Shown here piece by piece: positions 10,330 to 19,711 of a DNA stretch of 64,000 nt. The first letter of the stretch is position 1, and every line of letters begins with the position of its first letter. Below the pieces are notes generated by a model. The model saw only the letters and a list, made by a program, of their open reading frames with translations. It did not search any database and was not told where the DNA came from. A program made the translations under genes and the position numbers. Source of the DNA: Kwoniella bestiolae CBS 10118 (taxonomy: Eukaryota > Basidiomycota > Tremellomycetes > Tremellales > Cryptococcaceae); NCBI RefSeq assembly GCF_000512585.2, contig NC_089241.1, positions 3,038,001 through 3,102,000 on the forward strand, given 5' to 3'.

Positions 10330-12334
10330 TTATGACAATGTTGAGTATAGGAATCTACGATGATGGCAAGTCAGCAACGGTTGCATAGCAGTAGAGAGCA
10401 CGATCAGGGGATGTGGGGACAAGCTTTCCACCCCTACGGCCAGCGAATCATTCTGACTGAAGAACTCACAGATTGTTGGTCGCGGCGATCTGAAAAGTGA
10501 AATGGACTACGTCAGCATCCGACCAAGATTATAGGTATCACGACAGCGAAAAATGAACTCACAGCAATGGTGTTTTCCTTTGGATGCCAGCTTGCATGTA
10601 ACTGAAACAAGTGTAAGCGAAGTTTTTTAGCAGCAAGGAGGAACACAACTCACGATCTTCTTTGCAAAGTCTATTCCCTCCGTTTGCATACCTTCTTTCT
10701 TTCCTGGTGCTTTTCCCCTTGCTCCGCCAATCTTCTTCGCTTTGAAGGCTGATTTGTCCGCTTGCAACACAACGTCGTTGTCGCCATTCACATCGTAGAT
10801 TCGGAAGTAGTTGTGATAGGATCCGGTCAAGACTTGGCTGTTGTTTGGTCAGTGCATGACGTTTGTAGCCTGAGACGATAAACGTACCTTCCGTCTCCGC
10901 TAAAAGTGCACTCGAACTTGTCAAAGATACAGTCATTCTCATACAGATCACAAAGCTTTTGCCTCAAGTGATCGTGAATGTTGATGGTCTTGACGGGCTT
11001 GTTCTCCATATTGATATCCCATATCTTGAGAGTTAGATAATCTCGAGACAAGATATATCGTCCATCCTGCGAGAACTTGACATCGGATATGGATGAGATG
11101 ATTTCGGAAAAGAATGACTTTTGGGTAGGATCCTCCTCTTCTTCAAATTCTACAGATCATGGCACGTCAGAATCTCATCTCGGCCGTGGGAAGGGGTTCG
11201 GAGTACTCACGTTTTGAATGTTGATCACACAAAGCAGAGTCTCTCATATCCGCTAACTTGATAGTACCTTTTGAGCTTGAGTACATGAACAGATTGCAAT
11301 GTATGGGATGGAATTCGGCAGCAGTAATGACTTCCGTCAATTCTTCCATGTTGACGGGCTTGATGTCAACGATGTCTGCGGTGGTCAAATAGGCTGATTA
11401 GCATTTGATTCGACGATAAAATGATAACCGTGACCTTGACAGGACTCACTGAAACTTTGATCGCTGATGTTCAGATTCCACAAATTAACTCTCAAATCAT
11501 CTGCGGAGATGTAAGTCTCCCCATCGGAGTTGACTGATATAGAGTTGATGTGATAGGCGTGGGCGTTGGCGTAAACTTTTCGAGGAACGGCAGCGGTGAT
11601 GGAGTCATGAGTGGTCATGCGGGGTAGTCGTAGAGGAGGTTGTGACGGTCCGTTACCACCACCAGCATAGCCATCAGAATGGTTATTCTCTGCGACGACC
11701 TTGATCTGCTTATCAAACACCTTCCATAATTTGATGGTTTTATCTGAAGAGGTATTAGCTACGTGTGTCAAAAGGTAGCAGCGTTACATCCACATACCAT
11801 TTGTACTAAGCAGGAAATGAGCGGCATTTTGTCTCTTACACCATTTGATTCTATTGATCTTTTCTTCGATCTCTAACGACTTTAAGTAATCGAATTCAGG
11901 CTCATGAGATTGAAACTGTGGATATGGTCAGTACAATTGTCACACTGGCATGCTAAGATGGAGCAGTGTGTTGTAACTCACTTCGGTATAGAATTTGTAT
12001 TCACATCCCCGTTTCTGCTTGACCATCAGCATCGTGCAAATGACGATCCTATGTATACTTGACTCACCTGCTCATTCCTCTCAAACAATACGACTCTACC
12101 ACCCTTGTCACCAGTTGCAAGGTAATCACCCGTGTGATCAAACTCGACGGTGGATATGATATCAGCTGTGGTTGTAAGATAGGCGAAAGGGTCAGTCAGC
12201 ATGGATGCACAAAGGAGAGATGAATGAATAATACGACCACACTCACCCTCTGTGATGTCTTCTACGTCACCCTTGTCACCAAAGCATTGGGCGAAACGCC
12301 AAAGGGAGCTCGAGTCAGCATTAGCAGGCTCCAT
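10330..12334 (-). CDS. CDC55: PP2A regulatory subunit B55 (Cdc55/PPP2R2)
   Basis: WD40 regulatory B subunit that targets protein phosphatase 2A, acting in mitotic exit and checkpoint control. The start is MEPANADSSSLWRFAQCFG at 12334. B55 signatures follow in order: ADIISTVEFDHTGDYLATGDKGGRVVLFER (in pieces over 12170-12080), FLLSTN-DKTIKLWKVFDK (about 11800-11700), DLRVNLWNLNI (about 11500), DMRDSALCDQHSK (about 11230), RDYLTLKIWDINME (about 11040), and the end SWHPKENTIA|IAATNNL. The last exon adds LFLYSTLS and a TAA at 10330-10332. At least nine introns interrupt the gene. Length and repeat number fit a complete seven-bladed B55. It sits two genes from Mps1, which shares a mitotic role, but there is no sign of a functional cluster. 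Confidence 0.94.
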
Positions 12335-14347
12335 GGCGAATTGGAGATGTGATGAGGGTTGCTGAGGATGATTGACCGATGCGGATGCGAGTGGTCAAGG
12401 TTATGATAGTGCGGTAGTGTAAAGGTGGAACAAGAGGAGGAGCAGGATGGATGTATCGAGTTGACAATGTGTTGATGATGAATGGTTGATGATGAATGAT
12501 GGTATAGGTTCAAGCGACAAAAGACGCGGCGTGGAAAAGTAAGACCAGACCACACAGAGTTAGCTTAGGGAAAAAGGTTTTCACTCTTTCCGACCGATGC
12601 GTGTGCTGGTGCTGTTGCAGGTACTCGTGTGGTGAGCAGGTTGGTGTGAATGAAGCTATCTTGTGTTTGTTGATACTGATACTGATACTGATGATGAAGA
12701 TGAAGAGGTTGATGATGTATGATGTGTGTGTAACATGCTTTGTAGGCAGGTAGTGAATTTGACTTGATATTCATTCCATTATCATATTCTACTATGTTAC
12801 TATGTGGCGTGTGTCGTGTGTGGTGTATACACCACCATACCAAACGGTGCTTATGTAAGCAGTTGCTACCTGATACCACACCACAGGAGATAATCAGGCT
12901 GACCATTCTCCCGAATGTGGGATGTTGCCAGATGATGTCATACCATTCAGCACTTGTACACTTGTTGTGGCTTATAATCACTCTGCACACCTACTCGCAA
13001 TCCTCAGGCAGTGATAATGGACTATACGCCAACTGATATTTGCAAATATCTTCAGCTGAAAAGCTGATCTAGAACGCTTGAGTCTTTGATGGTGTTTCAA
13101 ACAACTAAGACTTGCAAAAGTCTACAGCTGAACTCGACTTCGTGTCAGCTGTCCCGTTGATTATGGCGCTGATGCCGACTCATTGTACCAGGAATTGCTG
13201 CTTGTCTTACTGATTTATATACTTGGATCAGCGAGTATTGACCTTACCGTCGTTTACCTTGGAGAAAACACGTTTTTCTGTCGAAACCCAATTTATGGAC
13301 CGATACGCCGAAATCAGTCTGGCTTTCTCTGGTACCCTCGGATACAGCCTCCGTTATTGAGCACACGGACACTGAGACTACCCCGTCGACCCTTACCCGA
13401 TGCTCTGATGCTGCTTGGATCTTCGGCTGACAGGTCAGATATGACCCTTCCGCCAGAGCTCCGTAAGCGGCGGAGTCGGCTGAGCCGGGAGATCTGCTGA
13501 TCCATTCTTCTAAACAAAATTGACACAGCTGTCGATTCTGACTAGAGCACTTCGAACGGAAACGTTTACACAGTGTGAGCGAAAGTTGATTACACGCTTG
13601 TATACCCTTGATGCCAATCAAGCAAATACATTCAAGGTCGATGAACAGGGAGGTGCGTGCACTTCCGGTTCTACAGTATAATAACAGGTAAGTTAGAACG
13701 ATTCCAGCCATCTGGAGACAGGACGATCATTGCATTGACGTCTAAACCTGACCAATGTACACATTCGAGGTGATTCAGGCCGCGTGCTCGTGTGGATCTA
13801 GCTGTAGTTGTGGGAAGGTGAGAGGTAAACCGGATTTCAAGTAGATATGATTTTGACATACTACACCATTGCTCCTTCGTTCTTTTTTGGGACCCTTTTG
13901 GTAGATCTACCTTGACCATTACGAAATGGATGTATCTGAGCTTGAACTCTGCGAATGAGAGCAGGCTCAGTAGGATTTTGGCAGTGATCATAATCCATAC
14001 CAACGAGATTTGGAACTGTTCAATCTTCCCTTTTGAAATTTCGCTTGACCGCCACGACCCGGCTCTGGGCTGATTGACGATTCATTGCAGCTCTTCTAAG
14101 CTAAAAAATATCAACACTCGACTGCTCAACGTCCCTGTACATCTGTTTATGGTGAATGAAATGTTCACCGCAATACTTTACTGCCCCGCGATGGAAGCCA
14201 TACAATGACGTGTTACGTAAATTCACCAAACGCGTGTTTTCGTATCATGCTCACAACACTCGCCTAAATACCATCATCTTCATCTCTGGTATTGACAATG
14301 TTCTCACTTTCATGTCATATTCGAATGCATCCCTATCACCGATCATC
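12335..14347. other. Long intergenic region with palindromic repeats
   Basis: This 2 kb separates CDC55 and the Doa1-like gene, which are divergently transcribed. It holds a TGATAC/GATGA simple repeat near 12670-12720, a 16-bp palindrome at 13035-13050 and a degenerate 21-nt direct repeat (13040-13060 and 13112-13132). Overlapping open frames of 105 codons (+, 13183-13500) and 155 codons (-, 13244-13711) look non-coding: no recognisable domain and no neighbouring exons. Confidence 0.5.
13035..13132. repeat. 16-bp palindrome and a pair of 21-nt direct repeats
   Basis: GATATTTGCAAATATC at 13035-13050 is a perfect palindrome with an ATTTGCAAAT core. The unit TTGCAAATATCTTCAGCTGA plus A (13040-13060) recurs at 13112-13132 with three mismatches. 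The second copy is also centred on an inverted repeat (AGACTT-GCAA-AAGTCT, 13108-13123). It could be paired binding sites or the remains of a small repeat element. Confidence 0.55.
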
Positions 14348-16112
14348 ATGACAGCACCTCAGGGCGGATCACATCCCTATGACCTCAGCTGCATATTGGA
14401 CCCGCCCCATCTGAGTGATGTGAAAGCTGTCCTGGCCATTTCCAACGATATGATCGCATCGGCATCTCGTGATTCAAGCGTAGGAATATGGACAAGGGTC
14501 GGTCAATCAAAGGTGACTCGCAGGGCCACTTCCTTCTTTTCGGGAACAAGCTAACCTATTATGATGGTTATAGTTCGAGCTCAAAGCCCTTCTTGATGGG
14601 CATCATGCATATGTCAACTCACTGGCATATATCCCATCAACCGACGAGAGCGATGGTATGTACCCTCAACGTGATTAAGCTGACTATAGACCTCCTGGCA
14701 TCTGGCGGTAATTCCTCGTTGATCCTCCTTCACTCATTGAGATCCTTGTCGCCTGAAAGTCAACATTGCTTGGTCGGACACAGCTTGAACGTCTGTACGA
14801 TGAGCTATTCACGGAAGACTCGAAAATTGATTAGTGGGAGTTGGGATCAGACCGCCAGAGTATGGTCAAAGTCTTCAGGAGAATGGGACTGCGAGACCGT
14901 ACTTGAAGGGCATGATCAGGCTGTATGGGGTGTAGCAATTATAGATGAAGGACCGAAAGAGGGATGTTATTTGACTGGTAAGTGGGTCAAGTCGTAGCAA
15001 TGCTGATGATGCTAGGATCCGGTATGTCTTCGTAATCTTCCGACACGGACCTGCTCTAATACCTCGCAGCCGATCGAATGATCTTTCTGTGGAATCAGAA
15101 AGGCGAGGTACTGCAACGTTTCAAAGGGTCTCCGGAGCCTGTGAGAAGTTTGGCTATCTTACCTGGTGGAGAGACGTTTGCTTCTGCGTGTAATGACAAG
15201 TGAGTGATCTTTGCCATACGACGATTGACGTATCACTGATGGAACCTCAGCTTGATTCGTATATGGAACTTTGAGGGGAGCGTAGTCGGGAATCTGAAGG
15301 GACACACGGACTACGTCTATCAAGTGGTACCTGGTGTCCAGGGAGTTGAGCTTGTATCTTGCGGAGAAGATCATACTGCGGTAGGTGTGATTCTATCGCC
15401 CAGCATCAGTATGCTAATGACGCGAATCATTGAGAAGAGGGCATGGACCAGTGAGTTATCCGGTTGGTATCAGCGCTAATGATTCCAGATGGGAAGAACG
15501 AGTCAGTACTACTTCATCCATGTCAAACCGTCTGGTCTGTATCCTGCCTTTCAAACGGAGACATCGTGACTGGAGGATCCGATGGGGGTGTTAGGATCTG
15601 GACGAGGGCGAGTGATCGACTGGCGGATCAGGATATACGAGATGTGCGTATTCTATTTCTACATTCGTCAAAGGTCCACACCTGACAATGCATTTCAGGC
15701 TTATATGGAGGTAGTGAAGGAGAAAATTCCGAGGTAAGCTATCTTTGTCATTATGTAAGAGCCGAGCTGATTTCTTCTTAGTCCTCAACCAGATAACAAC
15801 AACCGAGACCAATCTGAACCAGCGAGTCTCACCATCGACATCGATCTGAGGTGAGCTGCCCGACTTGTCTCTTAAAAAGGTAGCTGATCATGGTATGTGT
15901 AGTGACGACGATCTACCTATACCCCTGGTATTCCAAATTGGATGTAGGTGCTGCTTCTTCGCTCTTGCCAAGATATTCAGGCTGACCAGGCGATAATAGC
16001 GGATCCTCGTGCCACTGCTGAAGCATTTGGACAAGAACATGGTCTCTCGGATAACTATATCAATCAGATTGAAGCGTTCATAAAAGCTCACCTGGAGGTT
16101 GCGAATCCCTAA
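14348..16112 (+). CDS. DOA1: Doa1/Ufd3 (PLAA)-like WD40 ubiquitin-binding protein lacking the PUL domain
   Basis: Doa1/PLAA binds ubiquitin and Cdc48 and controls ubiquitin turnover. The start MTAPQGGSHPYDLSC leads into WD40 blades: ASASRDSSVGIWTR, LDGHHAYVNSLAYIPS, LASGGNSSLILLHSL, VGHSLNVCTMSY, LISGSWDQTARVWSK, LEGHDQAVWGVA, LTGSADRMIFLWNQKGEV, ASACNDNLIRIWNFEG, LKGHTDYVYQVV, VTGGSDGGVRIWTRA. Then comes a PFU-like stretch, SDDDLPIPLVFQIG and ADPRATAEAFGQEHGLSDNY. The frame stops at the TAA at 16110-16112, right after EAFIKAHLEVANP. The usual C-terminal PUL (Cdc48-binding) domain of about 300 residues is absent, and only 580 bp separate this stop from the next gene. Two exons are unusually small: 6 nt (15016-15021) and 13 nt (15438-15450). 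An alternative 3' end by splicing 16098-16146 is possible. Identity is good; completeness is doubtful. Confidence 0.8.
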
Positions 16113-16692
16113 GTACTCATGAACGCCTTTTATGAGTATCGATAAGGCGCAGGCCAAGGGAAAGAGATTTGACGATAATTGTGAGTATCGGTTGTATGTA
16201 CGATTCTGAGCATCATTAGTACAGCATGTGTAAGATTTCCTATGCAGCATGTCTACATTTCTCGGCTTGTGCACACGCTCAGACCTGACATATTGATGGA
16301 TAGGTGACATCTGTTACAAGATAGCATGCATTGCATACCTATATCATACTAAGGATTGAATATCGTATAGATACGTATCTTATCATACTAGACTTGTCAT
16401 CCGGCGGAACCCGAACCAGATTCATCTCCACCATATCAAGCATCAAGTTAATGTATATTTCGGAGGTGTACCTCATCTTCCCTCTTTGCTCTCCCGTCGT
16501 CTTGCATCTTCCAACAGTCTTGACATTTCACCTGAGAAACGATTCCTTCATAGCCATCATCGAGACCTATAGCATATCTTGCGAGTCGAACATCTGTCCA
16601 CCGCAGCCTACTTCTTGATACCGTCAATTCAACTCACCAACCTCAACACCCTTCATCCACAAATAGTCAAGCTTCATCTCACCTCCACTACC
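16113..16692. other. Intergenic region after the DOA1-like gene
   Basis: A short exon-like stretch at 16147-16180 (AQAKGKRFDDN) with a good donor after it may be a further DOA1 exon or its relic. The rest is AT-rich promoter of the RING gene. I see no PUL-domain coding sequence. Confidence 0.5.
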
Positions 16693-18121
16693 ATGTCACA
16701 GAATACCAACGGCTCAACTCAGCCTCCGAGCCCACCTTCAGGCAGTCCCAGTGAGTATCTCACTCCAATGCTTGCGCGTCACAATGATCGTTCGCTTATA
16801 CTGACTGTACAATAGGTAATCGTCGACCGCCTTTCCTTGGTCTCGCAGGCCCATCCATATCTTCCCCTATCACCACCCTATCCTCTATGAACGCATCTGC
16901 GGGTCCATCCTACCAATCTCCAGTCAAGAAAGAAAGAGCCCCCAACCAAGCGGGTCCAAGGATCATTCGTACCTTCGAGGAGATCAAGGTGCCAGTCAAG
17001 TCGGAGGAGTGGTATGAGGAGTTGGAGTGCGCAATGTGAGCTGTCCTTCGGTCGCACACCTTGTATATTCGCTGACGAGTGTTCCTGATAGCTGCTCACA
17101 GATCCTGTGAGTTATTTTGGTCGAGGTGTGCGATGATGCAATGCGCCCATGCTGACTATCCCACCAGTGGAGCCACTCAATCCATCGTACCTTGCGGGTG
17201 AGTGAGCTTCTCGTTCGTCAGTCGAACTTATATCTGACAACAGTGTACCGATACCGATAGACATTCATTCTGTGGACCATGTAGTTGGAAGTGGATCAAA
17301 AGTGGGGATGTAGGTTGCATGTACACTTCTTCATGATGATCATATTCTGAACTGGCTTTTCTTACAGCATCCCACCTGTCCTTCCTGTCGAAAAACAGTC
17401 TCGGATTCAACACCTTTCATACCAAATATCATGGTAGATCAAATCATAGAAAGAAAGCTCGCCAACATGTCTGACAGTGCCGAGAGAAATGCAATGATAA
17501 TAGAGAGGAAGGAGAAGGCGCAGTGAGTAATCCTTGACCGCTTGTCACCCCTCATCCAATTACTGAGTACAAATTCTCTCCTACAGAGCATGGAAAGTGA
17601 TACAAGCCAGTATGCCACCACCCAAACCTACTCAACCAAAACGTCCTCGAGGTCTCGACGACATAATGCACGAGATGATTGATCTCGCCGCTCCCATGCC
17701 AATCGTTCGAAGTGGTCATGCTCGTCGGGCTTCTCGTCAGGTAGTAGAACTGGGAGCTCCGATCGATGCGATCACCCCTGAAGAAGCCGAGAACGTCTCT
17801 CGAGCTAGGACGGAAAGGATCCAAGAGAGATTAGCAGAAATGAGGAGATTGAGAGATGAGAGAATACGAGTATTAACGGATCAAGTTGCCGCTAATCGAT
17901 CTGCCGCCGAAGATGCACCATTGTCAGATGCGGAAATGGGAATGGTAGATCCCGCGCGAAGTTATCCACAACGATCCCCCGCCCGTTCGGTACAACGTTC
18001 GTCGCCCTCTCGAAATGATCACCTGCGGTCTCCTGCTTTCGCTAGGCGTCAGGCTCGTGGTTGGGATAGGGATAGAGGCACGCGTGAGGATCCGCTGGTG
18101 GTATTATCAGATGAGGATTAA
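16693..18121 (+). CDS. RING-finger protein, probable E3 ubiquitin ligase
   Basis: MSQNTNGSTQPPSPPSGSPS opens the protein, followed by a Ser/Pro-rich linker. A C3HC4 RING is assembled from four exons: LECAICSQIL, SIVPCGHSFCGPCSWKWIKSG, then HPTCPSCRKTV. The Cys/His spacing (C-x2-C, then C-x-H-x2-C-x2-C, then C-x2-C) fits a RING. One RING exon is only 15 nt (17092-17106). After the RING come PFIPNIMVDQIIERKLANM, a helical charged region (about 17460-17900, with ERIQERLAEMRRLRDERI as a probable coiled coil), an Arg/Ser/Pro-rich stretch and the acidic end PLVVLSDED. The RING plus FIPN-xx-M-xx-I organisation resembles CHFR/TRAIP-type and other nuclear fungal RING proteins, and the VVLSDED tail resembles a SUMO-interacting motif. 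Specific function is unknown. Confidence 0.83.
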
Positions 18122-18474
18122 TGAGGTTATGTGATCGTTATGATCTAGTGAACCTTTCTTGTAAAAGCTTTTAACGACATATACAGACAGTTTGTATAGA
18201 TATGAATGTGTGTATGATAGAGACATTGACTTCTCACTTGTCATCCAATAGCATGACTATCAATCCATTCCACGTGAATGTCCATATACATGCTGATGCT
18301 AGTGATAATAATACAAAGGAGATGGTGAAGGCGTTAAGTAATGCAATGGGTGTCCTTGTCCAATTCCGTAGAACCATCTTCAGAGGGGAAGATCCCCACG
18401 GACAAGATAGATTCTTGGTGTAGTCAACGAGAAAATGATGGCGTGAATGTTTCATAAAGCACATGCGCTGATCA
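18122..18474. other. Convergent intergenic region
   Basis: This 0.35 kb lies between the 3' ends of the RING gene and GNA1. An open frame of 73 codons is present but shows no family resemblance. I see no other feature. Confidence 0.45.
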
Positions 18475-19329
18475 TCATAATTTGGACGAAGCGGGTGATT
18501 TGGCGATATCCTTGGGATCCGCCATATATCGGACCATCTGGAACTCTTTATGTTTGAAGCTATGGGATATAGTCAGTCATTGTGAAGGAAGACAGGCTTA
18601 TGCAAGACGAGAAGTATGATCCCGACTCACCCGCATTTCTCGTAGAATGCTGAGACGGGATTGATGAATGGTCAGTATCGTTCATATGCTTAGGGAAAGG
18701 GTGTTGGGCACAACTCACGTATATTCTTATCGCTACAGTCCAAGATTATCTTATAACATCCTCTGACTCTTCCAATCTCTTCAAGCGCATTGATGATCCT
18801 CAAGCCGAGCTTCTTCCCTTGTACTGCCTTCGACACTGCTATATCTTCAATATGACCCACCAAGCCCGCTGCTCGAAGGAATTTACGTTCTAATATGACT
18901 GATCCGCTTCCCACGATCTATGTGCTCAACCATCAGCAGATGGACTAGTTGAATGAGTAGGAAGAAGGAGGAGGGGGGGGGGCAAATTACCTTATCCGAT
19001 GAGGTATCTACAATCACAATGATAAAGTATGTGCCGGCACATGCCTTTAGCTCGTCAAAGTTGTCCTTGTAAGCTTTTGGTGTTAGTTGAGGAGCTGCTG
19101 TTAATACGGACAAGACATCGAAATGACCTCGCTTGAAGTCGTCTGAAGCGAGGGGTCGAAGCTATCGGCACGATTTGATGGTAATTAGGACAAGAAGCAT
19201 CGCTTTGAGGTGGATCAAAGGAGTACGATATTATCAACTCACATGAAGATCTGGACCGAGCTGCTCTTGAATGGCAGAAGGGATCAAGGAGGGGTCAAAG
19301 AGGAGGTCGAGCTGGCTGTCTGGTGTCAT
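18475..19329 (-). CDS. GNA1: Glucosamine-6-phosphate N-acetyltransferase
   Basis: Transfers acetyl from acetyl-CoA to glucosamine-6-phosphate in UDP-GlcNAc synthesis, feeding chitin, N-glycans and GPI anchors. The start is MTPDSQLDLLFDPSLIPSAI at 19329. Exon 2 encodes LRPLASDDFKRGHFDVLSVL and ACAGTYFIIVIVDTSSDK. Then come VGSGSVILERKFLRAAGLVG and HIEDIAVSKAVQGKKLGLRI, whose Q-G-K-K-L-G is the acetyl-CoA pyrophosphate loop, followed by CYKIILDCSDKNI|AFYEKCG|FKHKEFQMVRYM. This is the full Gna1 motif set in order, with the usual length of about 190 residues plus a short tail ending at the TGA at 18475-18477. The intron between 19017 and about 18918 carries a run of ten C on the sense strand just after its donor. 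Confidence 0.93.
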
Positions 19330-19711
19330 GGCTGCTGCTGATGCTGTTATACAAGGGTACTGATGATGAAGAAGAAACGTTGGTAGAGAAATAGATACCT
19401 GTGTTTAGAGTACTGCATCTTGTGTCTGCCTGTTGTCACACATCTTACGTCACTTTGATGCATCCTTAACGTTTCAGACTAAAAACATATAACCACGCAC
19501 AGGCACAGGAGAATTAGGCGCACAGGCGAAAGGAAAGATGCGTCTAGGCATGCAGCTCACGCATCTCTCGTTGCCATCATGTTAGGTGGCGACTGACTGA
19601 CCACCACAACAAAATAAAGTGAGATATAACAGCTAATACTAGAGATATCACATAATCATTGCATTGCTTCTCACCTTATTTCTCTGCATCTATCGTCACG
19701 ATACCCTCGCC
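19330..19711. other. Divergent promoter region between GNA1 and SPP382
   Basis: This 0.38 kb between two start codons serves both genes. I see no gene or conspicuous repeat. Confidence 0.5.

Noticed and set aside
12565..12990. Minus-strand 141-codon frame upstream of CDC55
   Set aside because: It is His- and Tyr-rich from simple repeats, has no domain, and overlaps promoter sequence.
16385..16415. Sequence on the minus strand resembling a tRNA B box (GGTTCGGGTTCC)
   Set aside because: No matching A box, anticodon arm or acceptor stem was found nearby, and the key A of the B box is replaced by G.
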